Source: Pseudomonadota bacterium (lineage in GTDB: Bacteria > Pseudomonadota > Alphaproteobacteria > Sphingomonadales > Sphingomonadaceae). From it: a DNA stretch of 64,000 nt. The stretch covers positions 62,001 to 126,000 of the forward strand of contig JAJZTH010000003.1 in NCBI GenBank assembly GCA_021849075.1. The letters are read 5' to 3'. Shown here piece after piece: positions 55,367 through 63,886 of the stretch (position 1 is the first letter of the stretch; each line of letters starts with the position of its first letter). The translations under genes were made by a program, and so were the position numbers. The notes beneath the pieces were generated by a model. It had not been told where the DNA came from, did no database searches, and worked only from the letters and a program-made list of their open reading frames with translations.

Positions 55367-55472
55367 AATGCGCGGAAGAGCGCATTTCAGGTGCGGCACC
55401 AGCCCGCACCCCCACCCGACCACCCATCAGGATACCATGCCTGGGTGGTCAGGTGGGGGCGCGGGCTGGTGC
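55363..55472. repeat. Two inverted repeats between convergent operons
   Basis: First, a perfect 11-bp stem CTGAAATGCGC-GGAAGA-GCGCATTTCAG (55363-55390) that contains the DUF3325 stop codon. Second, a long imperfect stem with arms near 55396-55425 and 55443-55472: GCACCAGCCCG pairs with CGGGCTGGTGC and CCCCCACC with GGTGGGGG. No T-run follows either. They lie in the 125-base space between convergent genes and probably stop or stabilise both transcripts. Confidence 0.7.
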
Positions 55473-55491
55473 GAAAGCGGCGGAAACGCAC

Positions 55492-56862
55492 TCACCCCTT
55501 GATGTCGATGGTGGCGACGAGGCCGCCTTCCTCCGCATTGCGCAGGCGCACCGACGCTTCGAAGCTCATCGCCAGCGAGCGGGCGATTGTGAGGCCGATG
55601 CCGGTGCCGTTGCGGCCGCCGGGCTGTCCGCTGGGACCGCGGGTGAAGGGTTCGAACATCTGGTCGATCTGGTCGGCGGGAATGCCGGGACCCGTGTCGC
55701 GCACATGGATCATCAGCCGGCCGTTCGCACGCGCGCAGGACACTTGCGCGCAGCCGCCATATTTGACCGCATTGTCGACCAGATTGCCGATGCAGCGGGT
55801 CAGCGCATTGGGCTTCACCCGAACATTGCCGCCGCATCCCGACACGAAACGGACCGGCTGGCCCAGATCCTGCGCATCCTCCGCCATGCTGGCGAGCAGC
55901 GAATCGATGTCGATCAGCGACCATTCTTCGCGCGCTTCGGTGCTGCTGGCGAGGTCCAGCCCTTCGCGCACCAGCGTCTGCATCGCCTGATGATCAGCCA
56001 GTAGCCGTTCGCGCAGCTCTACATTTTCCACCAGCTCCAGCCGCAGCCGCAGCCGGGTGAGCGGGGTTTGCAGATCATGGCTGATCGCGGCGAGCAACTG
56101 GGTGCGTTCGGCAAAGCCGGCGCGGGCGCGGCGTTGCATCAGGTTGAAGGTGGAAAGGGCGGCACGCACCTCCTCCGGCCCGGTTTCGGGCACATCCTCC
56201 GGGTCGAGCGACAGGGAGAAGGCTTCGGCGGCGCGCTCCAGCCGGCGCAGCGGCTTGGCCACGAAGCGCGCGACCAATATGGCCAGGCCCGCCGACGCGA
56301 CGATGATGACCAGCAGATAGAGCGGGTTGAAGATGGTGCTGGGCGGCTTGGCGATGCGCGGGAAGGTGAGCGCCATGGCGCGGCGCTGACCGCCAATGTC
56401 AGTGAAGCGGACGATCCAGCAATCCGGGCGCGGCGCGCCGATCAGGCCGGCGGCCCGGTCCTTCTGCCCTTCATGCCCGGGGAAGCACAGGCCAACCGGC
56501 ACCTGCCCCGCCTCCGGCTGCGATTGCAGGCCGATGCGGTCCATCAGCGCCTTTTCAAGATCGGCGTCGGATTCGCTGAGCGCCACGCCTTCGGGCGCGG
56601 GATAGGCGCCGATGATGTTGTGCGCGGCCATCATCGCTTCGACCCCTTCAGGGTCGCGCCGCAGCCGGGTCGCGATGTCAAGCGCGCTGGCCACCACGCG
56701 CTGGCGCCGGACCCGTTCGAAATCATGATGGCGCGCCTGTTCGGCGACCAGCAAGGCGATGATCGCGGCGACCGACATGCCGACCGTGAGGATCAGGAAA
56801 ATCTGACCCGCCATCGTCCCGAAAAAAGCGCGCATGCGCCGCGCCCTGTATAACAGCGTCAT
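55492..56862 (-). CDS. EnvZ-like sensor histidine kinase
   Basis: Membrane sensor kinase (456 aa). Two membrane helices (about 16-38 and 182-202) bound a periplasmic domain of about 140 residues with two cysteines. A HAMP domain follows (about 203-255, AKPLRRLERAAEAFSL), then the H-box AISHDLQTPLTRLRL with the phosphorylated His, the N-box GNLVDNAVKYG, DTGPGIP and GTGIGLTIARSL. It overlaps the response regulator gene by ATGA and faces away from an RND efflux operon it may control. Confidence 0.93.
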   Translation of the reverse strand: MTLLYRARRMRAFFGTMAGQIFLILTVGMSVAAIIALLVAEQARHHDFERVRRQRVVASALDIATRLRRDPEGVEAMMAAHNIIGAYPAPEGVALSESDADLEKALMDRIGLQSQPEAGQVPVGLCFPGHEGQKDRAAGLIGAPRPDCWIVRFTDIGGQRRAMALTFPRIAKPPSTIFNPLYLLVIIVASAGLAILVARFVAKPLRRLERAAEAFSLSLDPEDVPETGPEEVRAALSTFNLMQRRARAGFAERTQLLAAISHDLQTPLTRLRLRLELVENVELRERLLADHQAMQTLVREGLDLASSTEAREEWSLIDIDSLLASMAEDAQDLGQPVRFVSGCGGNVRVKPNALTRCIGNLVDNAVKYGGCAQVSCARANGRLMIHVRDTGPGIPADQIDQMFEPFTRGPSGQPGGRNGTGIGLTIARSLAMSFEASVRLRNAEEGGLVATIDIKG

Positions 56863-57587
56863 GAATAAGCGACCCCGCTGGCCAGCACATAGCCTTCACC
56901 CCGGACGGTGAGGATCAGTTCGTCGCCGCCGGGGATCGCCGCCAGCTTCTGACGCAGGCGGCTGACCTGAAGATCGATCGAGCGGTCGAAGGCGGCGGTC
57001 GCGCGGCGTTCGGGCAGCAATGTTTCGCGCGCCAGCACGACATTGGGCTCTTCCAGAAAGCGGTTGAGCAGGCGAAATTCGGCGGAAGACAGCATCACCA
57101 GACGATCGTCCGGGGCGATCAGCCGGCGTTGCTGGAGGTCCAGCCGCCATGGCCCGAACTGGGCGTAGCGCATCATCCCCGCGCGCGGCGCGGGGTCATG
57201 ACGGCCACGCCGCAACAGATTGCGGATGCGCACCAGCAATTCGCGCGGTTCGAACGGCTTGGTCAGATAATCGTCCGCGCCCAGCTCCAGCCCCAGCACC
57301 CGGTCGATCGCGCTGCCCCGCGCCGTGACCATGATGATCTGCACCTCCGCCCCTTCGGCGCGCAATTCGCGGCACAGCGACAGGCCGTCGCCATCGGGCA
57401 GATTGAGGTCGAGGACGATCAGGTCGATCGGCTCCTCCTTCAGATAGCGGCGCAGCTCCGCCAGATTGGCCGCGCCCAGCAGCCGGTAATTTTCCTGCTG
57501 CAACTGGCCGAGGATGAGATCGCGTATATCCGCATCATCATCGACCACCAGGATCGTCGCGCCATGGGGTGAGGCAAGGTCAGGCAT
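56859..57587 (-). CDS. OmpR-family response regulator
   Basis: Two-component regulator (242 aa). The receiver domain has the acidic pair in VVDDDADIRD, the phosphoacceptor Asp in LIVLDLNLPDGDG, Thr in MVTARGS and Lys in LTKPFEPRELL. The C-terminal winged helix (about 140-238) has SSAEFRLLNRFLEEPN and RSIDLQVSRLRQKL. It is first in the operon with the kinase. The 10-bp-phased repeats 50 bases upstream of its start are of the kind bound by this family. Confidence 0.94.
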   Translation of the reverse strand: MPDLASPHGATILVVDDDADIRDLILGQLQQENYRLLGAANLAELRRYLKEEPIDLIVLDLNLPDGDGLSLCRELRAEGAEVQIIMVTARGSAIDRVLGLELGADDYLTKPFEPRELLVRIRNLLRRGRHDPAPRAGMMRYAQFGPWRLDLQQRRLIAPDDRLVMLSSAEFRLLNRFLEEPNVVLARETLLPERRATAAFDRSIDLQVSRLRQKLAAIPGGDELILTVRGEGYVLASGVAYS

Positions 57588-57860
57588 GGCTTCCTCTTAG
57601 CGTCGCAACAGCGGGAAGTCTGTCCCGCAACCCGGCCTGATACAGGCTGATACAAAGCGATACCCGTGGAAAGCCGTCCGCGACAGATTGACGACAAGTT
57701 GCTCTTTCCTGTGACGGGCAAAGCCGGAATGAGGGCAAGGTCGGCAGCCCCCGCCGACGCCAGCCGGAGTGCTCGCCATGTGTCCCGTCCGCATGGTCCC
57801 CTCCCCCTCCCCGCCATGGTGCGGGACATGTGGCGACGCTCCGTCTGGTTCACCAAGGAT
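57588..57860. promoter_or_regulatory. Divergent control region with OmpR-type direct repeats
   Basis: The 273-base gap between the divergent response-regulator and efflux-adaptor genes contains three tandem repeats, TGATACA (57638-57644), TGATACA (57648-57654) and CGATACC (57658-57664), spaced exactly 10 bp. This fits head-to-tail binding of an OmpR/PhoB-type dimer. Next to them is an inverted repeat GCGGGA...TCCCGC (57611-57628). The adaptor frame is open through the right part of the gap, but its N-terminus argues for a start at 57861. Confidence 0.62.
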
Positions 57861-59006
57861 ATGCGCCCAAACATGCTTTCGCCTTCCGCCCTCCAGAGCC
57901 TTCGGGTCGCGCCGCTGGCGCTGTGCATCATGGTTGCCGCCTGCGGACAGCAAAAGCCGCCGCAGAAAGGCCCGGTGGAGGTGGGCGTGGTCACATTGAC
58001 GGCGCAGAACACGACAGTATCGAGCGAATTGCCCGGCCGCACCGTATCCACCATGATGTCGGAAGTGCGGCCGCAGGTGGCCGGGCTGATCCAGAAGCGG
58101 TTGTTTACCGAAGGGTCGATGGTGACGGCGGGACAGCCGCTCTACCAGATCGATCCGCGCCTCTATCGCGCGTCGCGCGATGAGGCGGAAGCGACGCTGG
58201 CCAGCGCGCAGGCGACCGCCGTCGCGGCGCAGGCCAGGGCGCAGCGCTATCGCACCCTGGGCGACACCGAAGCGGTGAGCGCGCAGGACCGCGACGATGT
58301 GATCGCCACCGCGCGTCAAGCGCAGGCATCGGTGCAGCAGGCCCGCGCCAGCCTGCAGACGAGCAACGTCAATCTGCAATTCACGCTGGTCCGCGCGCCG
58401 ATCAGCGGCCGGATCGGCCGCACCCTCTTCACCCCTGGCGCGCTGGTGACGGCGAGCCAGACCGATCCGCTGACCACGATCCAGCAGCTGGACCCCATTT
58501 ATGTCGATGTGACCCAATCCAGCGCCCAGCTGTTGCAGCTACGCCGGTCGCTGGCCACCGGCAAGACCCTGCCCGCCAGCGCCACCATCCGCCTGAAGCT
58601 GGACGACGGCACCGAATATCCGCAAAGCGGGCAGATCGAGTTCGCCGAACCGATCGTCGACGTCAACAGCGGCACGGTGACGCTGCGCGCCCGCTTCCCC
58701 AATCCCGACGGCCTGTTGATGCCCGGCATGTTCGTGCGCGTCGTCGCGCCGCAAGCGGTGGTGCCCGGCGCCATCCTGGCCCCGCAGCAGGGCATCAACC
58801 GCGACGCCAAGGGCAATGCGACCGCGCTGGTCGTGACGAAGGCGAACAAGGTGGAACGGCGCGTCGTCACCGCCGGGCAGGCGATTGGAGACAAATGGCT
58901 GATCACGGCGGGGCTGAAGGCCGGCGACCGGCTGATCGTCGAAGGCACCGACAAGGTGAAGCCCGACGATCAGGTCAAGCCCGTCGCCGTCGCGGCGTCG
59001 AAGTAG
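57861..59006 (+). CDS. RND efflux periplasmic adaptor lipoprotein (AcrA-like)
   Basis: Membrane-fusion protein (381 aa) of an AcrAB-type pump, lipid-anchored through the lipobox VAAC about residue 29. Domains in order: beta/lipoyl part EVRPQVAGLIQKRLFTEGSMVTAGQPLYQID, alpha-hairpin (about 100-170, ASAQATAVAAQARAQRYRTL), second lipoyl half VRAPISGRIGRTLFTPGALV, beta-barrel and membrane-proximal domains. ATG 57861 or 57873 are both possible; AAGGA sits just before the first. First gene of the three-gene pump operon. Confidence 0.93.
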   Translation: MRPNMLSPSALQSLRVAPLALCIMVAACGQQKPPQKGPVEVGVVTLTAQNTTVSSELPGRTVSTMMSEVRPQVAGLIQKRLFTEGSMVTAGQPLYQIDPRLYRASRDEAEATLASAQATAVAAQARAQRYRTLGDTEAVSAQDRDDVIATARQAQASVQQARASLQTSNVNLQFTLVRAPISGRIGRTLFTPGALVTASQTDPLTTIQQLDPIYVDVTQSSAQLLQLRRSLATGKTLPASATIRLKLDDGTEYPQSGQIEFAEPIVDVNSGTVTLRARFPNPDGLLMPGMFVRVVAPQAVVPGAILAPQQGINRDAKGNATALVVTKANKVERRVVTAGQAIGDKWLITAGLKAGDRLIVEGTDKVKPDDQVKPVAVAASK

Positions 59007-59016
59007 GAGCCGCGCC

Positions 59017-62000
59017 TTGCTGAGCCGCTTTTTCATCGACCGGCCGATCTTCGCCTGGGTCATCGCCATCGGCATCATGCTGGCGGGTCTGGGATCGATG
59101 CTGTCGCTGCCGATCGCCCAATATCCCGACATCGCGCCCCCGGGCGTCGGCATCAACGCGACCTATCCCGGCGCATCTGCCGAAACCGTGGAAACCAGCG
59201 TCACGCAGGTCATCGAGCAACAGCTGACCGGCATTGACGGGCTGATGTATTTCTCCTCCTCCTCATCCGCCACCGGGCAGGCGCGGATCAGCGTCACATT
59301 CCAGAAGGGCACCGATCCCGATACGGCGCAGGTGCAGGTGCAGAACCGGGTGCAGCAGGCGCTGAGCCGCCTGCCCAATGCGGTGCAGCAGCAGGGCCTG
59401 ACCGTCACCAAGCAACAGACCGACTTCCTGATGCTGGTCGGCCTGTATGACGAGACGGACACGGCGACCCAGTCCGACATCGCCGACTATCTGGTCAATA
59501 ATTTCCAGGATTCGATCGCGCGCATCGACGGCATCGGCGCGACCCAGATTTTCGGGTCGCAATATGCGATGCGCATCTGGCTGGACCCCTATAAGCTGGC
59601 TGCCGTCAAGCTGATGCCATCCGACGTGGAAACCGCGATCCGGGCGCAGAATATCGAAGTGTCCGCCGGTCAGATCGGCGCGGACCCGGCGCCCGCCAAC
59701 CAGCAGATCAACGCCACCGTCACATCGCGCGCGCGGCTTCAGACCCCCGAACAATTCCGCGCCATCATCGTCAAGACGCAGAGCGAAGGGTCGATCGTGC
59801 ACCTGTCCGATGTCGCGCGGGTCGAATTGGGCAATGAAAGCTACACCACATCCGCACGGCTGAACGGCCATCCGGCGTCGGGCATGGCGTTGCAGCTGGC
59901 GCCGGGCGCGGATGCGCTGAAGACCGCGGAGCTGGTCAAGGCGCGGGTCGCCGAACTGTCGAGCGGCCTGCCGCATGGATATAAGGTCGTCTATCCGCGC
60001 GACACCACGCCCTTCATCAAATTGTCGGTCGAGGAAGTCATCCAGACGCTGATCGAGGCGGTGTTCCTGGTGGTGGTGGTGATGTACGCCTTCCTCCAGA
60101 GCTGGCGCGCGACGCTGGTCCCCGCGATCGCCGTGCCGGTCGTGCTGCTGGGCACGTTCGGCATCCTCGCCCTGTTCGGCTATTCCATCAACACGCTGAC
60201 ATTGTTCGGCATGGTGCTGTCGATCGGTCTGCTGGTCGATGATGCGATCGTGGTGGTCGAAAATGTCGAGCGCATCATGGAGGAAGAGGGGCTGTCCCCC
60301 CGCGACGCAACGATCAAGTCGATGGCCGAAATCGGCAGCGCGCTGGTCGGCATCGCGCTGGTGCTGTCGGCCGTGTTGCTGCCCATGGCCTTTTTCGGCG
60401 GATCGACCGGCGTCATCTATCGCCAGTTTTCCATCACCATCGTATCTTCGATGCTGTTGTCGGTCGTCGTCGCCCTGATCCTGTCGCCGGCCTTGTGCGC
60501 CACGATCCTGAAGGCCGCAGACCATGACAAGCGCCACAAAGGCTGGGCCGGCAAGTTCAACCGCTGGTTCGAACGGCTGACCGGCGGCTATATGAAGCGC
60601 ACCGAAAAGGTGATGCGCAAGCGGACGCTGTTCTGGATTCTCTACGCCGTCACGCTGGGCGCGCTGGTGCTGTTGTTCGTGCGCCTGCCCTCCAGCTTCC
60701 TGCCGGTCGAGGATCAGGGACAGGTGATGGTGCAGGTGGCGTTGCCGGCCGGGGCCAAATCAAGCCGGACCGCCACCGCCATCGACCATGTGCAGAATTA
60801 TTTTCTGAGCGACGAGAAGGACAATGTCTCCTTCGCCTTCATCATGACCGGATTCAGTTTCCAGGGTCAGGGCGAAAATGTCGGTCAGGGCTTCATCAAT
60901 CTGGCACCGTGGGATGATCGCAAGGGCGCGGCCAATGCCGCCGGTGCGATCGCTGGCCGTGCGACCAAGCAGTTGGCCGCGTTGCGTGACGCCAAGGTGC
61001 TGGCCATGACGCCGCCCTCCATTCGCGGCCTGGGCCAGTCCAACGGCTTCACCTTCGAATTGCTGAACAGCGGCGGCCTGCCCCGCGCGCGCTTCCTGGA
61101 ACTGCGCAATCAGTTACTGGCCGCCGCAACTGCAGACCCGATGCTGGCGGGCGTGCGCGCCGCCACGCTGGAGGATACCCCGCAGTTGAAGGTCGACATC
61201 GATTCGGAGAAACTGGCCGTGCTGGGCCTGACTCAGGCCGATGTCGACGATGTGCTCAGCTCCGCCTGGGGCAGCACCTATGTCAACGACTTCGTCGATC
61301 GCGGCCGCATCAAGCGCGTCTATATGCAGGCCGATGCGCCCTATCGCGCGCTGCCGACCGACCTCGACAACTGGATGGTGCGGTCGAGCAGCACGGGGGA
61401 GATGGTGCCCTTCTCCGCCTTCGCCACCACCCACTGGACGATGGGACCAAGCACGGTGTCGCGCTTCAATGGCCTGTCTTCCTTCGAAATTCAGGGGCAG
61501 GCCGGCGACGGCGCCAGTTCCGGCGACGCGATGAACCGGATGATCGAATTGCAAAAGCAGCTGCCCGCCGGCACCAGCTATGCCTGGAGTGGCCTGTCCT
61601 ATCAGGAACAGATTTCCGGCGGTCAGGCGCCCCTGCTCTATGCCCTGTCGGTGCTGGTGGTGTTCCTGTGCCTTGCCGCTTTGTATGAAAGCTGGTCGAT
61701 CCCGCTGGCGGTGCTGCTGGTCATTCCATTGGGCCTGATCGGCGCGGTGCTGGCGGTGACGCTGCGCGGGCTGGAGAATAATATCTTCTTCCAGGTCGGG
61801 TTGCTCACCACCATGGGGTTGGCGGCCAAGAACGCCATCCTGATCGTCGAATTCGCCGAAATGGCCCATCATGACGGGCGCAACGCCTGGGATGCGGCGC
61901 TGGAGGCGGCGCGGCTGCGCTTCCGCCCGATCCTGATGACGTCGCTGGCCTTCATCGCGGGCGTGATCCCGCTGGCGATCGCCACCGGCGCGGGCGCGCA

Positions 62001-62172
62001 GAGCCGCGTCGCCATCGGTACGGCGGTGGTCGGCGGCATGACGACGGCGACCCTGCTCGCCATCTTCTATGTGCCGCTCTTCTTCCTCACCATCGCCCGC
62101 CTGTTCGGCAGCGACAAGACCAGGGATGCGCCCCCCCCCGCCGCCGCGCCGGACGCAGGAGTCCCGGCATGA
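59017..62172 (+). CDS. RND efflux inner-membrane transporter (AcrB-like)
   Basis: Proton-driven multidrug transporter (1051 aa) of the HAE1 family with 12 membrane helices and two large periplasmic loops. Signatures: RPIFAWVIAIGIMLAG at the N-terminus, QYPDIAPPGVGINATYPGAS, and the proton-relay pair in GLLVDDAIVVVENVERIM. Later come LFVRLPSSFLPVEDQGQ and TTMGLAAKNAILIVEFA. The start is TTG, with AGGAG seven bases upstream; no ATG is available that would keep the first helix. A run of nine C (62131-62139) lies in the C-terminal tail. Its stop overlaps the NodT start by ATGA. Confidence 0.95.
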   Translation: MLSRFFIDRPIFAWVIAIGIMLAGLGSMLSLPIAQYPDIAPPGVGINATYPGASAETVETSVTQVIEQQLTGIDGLMYFSSSSSATGQARISVTFQKGTDPDTAQVQVQNRVQQALSRLPNAVQQQGLTVTKQQTDFLMLVGLYDETDTATQSDIADYLVNNFQDSIARIDGIGATQIFGSQYAMRIWLDPYKLAAVKLMPSDVETAIRAQNIEVSAGQIGADPAPANQQINATVTSRARLQTPEQFRAIIVKTQSEGSIVHLSDVARVELGNESYTTSARLNGHPASGMALQLAPGADALKTAELVKARVAELSSGLPHGYKVVYPRDTTPFIKLSVEEVIQTLIEAVFLVVVVMYAFLQSWRATLVPAIAVPVVLLGTFGILALFGYSINTLTLFGMVLSIGLLVDDAIVVVENVERIMEEEGLSPRDATIKSMAEIGSALVGIALVLSAVLLPMAFFGGSTGVIYRQFSITIVSSMLLSVVVALILSPALCATILKAADHDKRHKGWAGKFNRWFERLTGGYMKRTEKVMRKRTLFWILYAVTLGALVLLFVRLPSSFLPVEDQGQVMVQVALPAGAKSSRTATAIDHVQNYFLSDEKDNVSFAFIMTGFSFQGQGENVGQGFINLAPWDDRKGAANAAGAIAGRATKQLAALRDAKVLAMTPPSIRGLGQSNGFTFELLNSGGLPRARFLELRNQLLAAATADPMLAGVRAATLEDTPQLKVDIDSEKLAVLGLTQADVDDVLSSAWGSTYVNDFVDRGRIKRVYMQADAPYRALPTDLDNWMVRSSSTGEMVPFSAFATTHWTMGPSTVSRFNGLSSFEIQGQAGDGASSGDAMNRMIELQKQLPAGTSYAWSGLSYQEQISGGQAPLLYALSVLVVFLCLAALYESWSIPLAVLLVIPLGLIGAVLAVTLRGLENNIFFQVGLLTTMGLAAKNAILIVEFAEMAHHDGRNAWDAALEAARLRFRPILMTSLAFIAGVIPLAIATGAGAQSRVAIGTAVVGGMTTATLLAIFYVPLFFLTIARLFGSDKTRDAPPPAAAPDAGVPA

Positions 62173-63533
62173 TGCGCATCCTCCTTCCGCTGGGCGGCGC
62201 GCTGTTGCTGGCCGGGTGCAACATGGCGCCCGATTATGTGCGGCCCGCCCCGCCCGTGCCCGCCGCGCTGCCGACCGGCGACGCCTATACCGCCCGGTCG
62301 GAAGGCGCGGCAGGGCTGCCCTGGACGCAGCTGGTGCAGGACGCCAAGCTCAAGACAGTAATCGAGCGGGCGCTGGCCAATAATCGCGACCTGCGCGCGG
62401 CCATCGCCAACGTCCAGTCGGCCCGGGCGCAATATAAGGTGCAGCGGGCGGCGCAGCTGCCGACGCTGACCGCCGACGCCGCGGCCAGCTTTGCCCGGCA
62501 GAATGACGCGCGGCAGAATAATTACAGCGCCGATCTGGGCTTCAGCGCGTTCGAGATCGATTTGTTCGGCCGGGTGCGCAACCTGACCCAGTCCGCGCTC
62601 GAATCCTATCTGGCGACGGAGGAAGGGGCGCGGTCCACGCGGATCACGCTGATCGCGGAAACCGCGACCGCCTATGCCACGCTGGCGGCGGATCAGGAAT
62701 TGCTGGCCCTGTCACGCCAGACGCAGGCGAGCGCGCAGCGCACGCTGGACCTGACCCGGTCGCTGAACGCCGCTGGCCTCGCCGGCAAGCTGGACGTGCA
62801 TCAGGCGCAGACAGTGGTGGAGCAGGCCGCGTCGGATGTCGCCGCCAATGTCACGCAGGTCGCGCAGGACCGCAATGCGATCGACCTGCTGGTCGGCGCT
62901 CCAGTCGAGGAGGCGCTGCTGCCCGGATCGCTCGACAGCCTGATCGCGGGCGTCGCCAAGGTGCCGGCCGGCCTGTCGTCCGACATATTGCTGCAACGCC
63001 CCGATGTGTTGCAGGCCGAACATCAGCTCAAGGCCGCCAATGCCGATATCGGCGCGGCGCGGGCGGCGATGTTCCCGCGGATCAGCCTGACGTCGGCGAT
63101 CGGGGTGGCGAGTTCTGCCTTGTCTTCGCTGTTCACCGGCGACGCCTTCAGCTGGTCGGCCAGCCCGTCCGCCAGCCTGCCGATATTCGGCGGGCCGAAC
63201 CGGGGCAATCTGGATTATAGCAAGGCGCAGCGCGACCTGTATGTCGCCCAATATGAACGGGCGATCCAGACCGCTTTCCGGGAAGTGTCCGATGGTCTGG
63301 CCCGCGACGGGACGATCGATGCGCAGCAGGCCGCGCAGCGGCGGCTGGTGACGGCGAACAGCCTCGCCTATGATCTGTCCGACCAGCGCTATCGGGCGGG
63401 GATCGACACCTTCCTCAATGCCCTGACCAGCCAGCGCAGCCTGTACAGCGCGCGCCAGTCGGCGATCGCGACGGATCTGGCGCTGATCAGCAACCGCATC
63501 CTGCTGTATCGGGTGATCGGCGCGGATCAGTAA
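62169..63533 (+). CDS. NodT-family outer-membrane factor lipoprotein (RND operon)
   Basis: TolC-like channel (454 aa) with lipobox LLAGC at about residues 13-17. Early motifs are MAPDYVRPAPPVPAALP and LPWTQLVQDAKLKTVIERAL. The two efflux repeats include GFSAFEIDLFGRVRNLTQSA, and LLQRPDVLQAEHQLKAANADIGAARAAMFP, with the conserved mid motif. It ends FLNALTSQRSLYSARQ...NRILLYRVIG. It completes the AcrAB-type pump, giving a tripartite system with its own exit channel. Confidence 0.94.
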   Translation: MMRILLPLGGALLLAGCNMAPDYVRPAPPVPAALPTGDAYTARSEGAAGLPWTQLVQDAKLKTVIERALANNRDLRAAIANVQSARAQYKVQRAAQLPTLTADAAASFARQNDARQNNYSADLGFSAFEIDLFGRVRNLTQSALESYLATEEGARSTRITLIAETATAYATLAADQELLALSRQTQASAQRTLDLTRSLNAAGLAGKLDVHQAQTVVEQAASDVAANVTQVAQDRNAIDLLVGAPVEEALLPGSLDSLIAGVAKVPAGLSSDILLQRPDVLQAEHQLKAANADIGAARAAMFPRISLTSAIGVASSALSSLFTGDAFSWSASPSASLPIFGGPNRGNLDYSKAQRDLYVAQYERAIQTAFREVSDGLARDGTIDAQQAAQRRLVTANSLAYDLSDQRYRAGIDTFLNALTSQRSLYSARQSAIATDLALISNRILLYRVIGADQ

Positions 63534-63641
63534 CGCCCGGCTCCGTACCGGATCGTATCATTTCACGCGGGCCTGCTTCCTTCTCTTCTCTGCGCCATGG
63601 CTTGTGATATGCTGGGCGCAGAAAAAAATGCGGAGAGGACC

Positions 63642-63794
63642 ATGCTGCTTCTGGCACGGTGTCTGGACTGGATCTGTCGGGCTTTTGCGTCTGGCGCGCA
63701 GGATGAGATGCGCCTCAATCAACTGATTTGTCCGCTGGCGGCGCACCGCCATCAGCTGAGCCGGCAAAGCGATGGTGCAACGCACCATCGCTGA
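63642..63794 (+). CDS. Possible small protein, unsupported by family
   Basis: A 50-codon frame preceded by GGAGAGG a few bases before its ATG. It encodes a hydrophobic, Cys-containing start (MLLLARCLDWICRAFA) and a polar, His-rich end. The frame could start earlier at 63597. The ribosome binding site is the only positive evidence; the end of the frame coincides with a perfect hairpin. Confidence 0.3.
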   Translation: MLLLARCLDWICRAFASGAQDEMRLNQLICPLAAHRHQLSRQSDGATHHR

Positions 63795-63857
63795 TTGCGA
63801 CATGCGGATGGCTGTTCCGGTCGCAGGCAGCGGCGCGATGCCTTGATTCAGCAGCAC

Positions 63858-63886
63858 AAAAAAAGGGCCGATCCGAAGACCAGCCC
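63858..63886 (-). terminator. Minus-strand intrinsic terminator, possible small RNA end
   Basis: Read on the minus strand, GGGCTGGTC-TTCG-GATCGGCCC forms a 9-bp stem (two G-T wobbles) with the stable TTCG tetraloop and a T7 tail. No minus-strand protein gene ends just before it. Upstream on that strand, AGGATGC (from 63945) pairs with GCATCCT (to 63903) around an inner AGGC/GCCT stem, followed by a single-stranded CTCTCCT stretch. This is the layout of a small regulatory RNA of roughly 90-110 bases, or the 3' end of a longer transcript from beyond the window. Confidence 0.6.
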
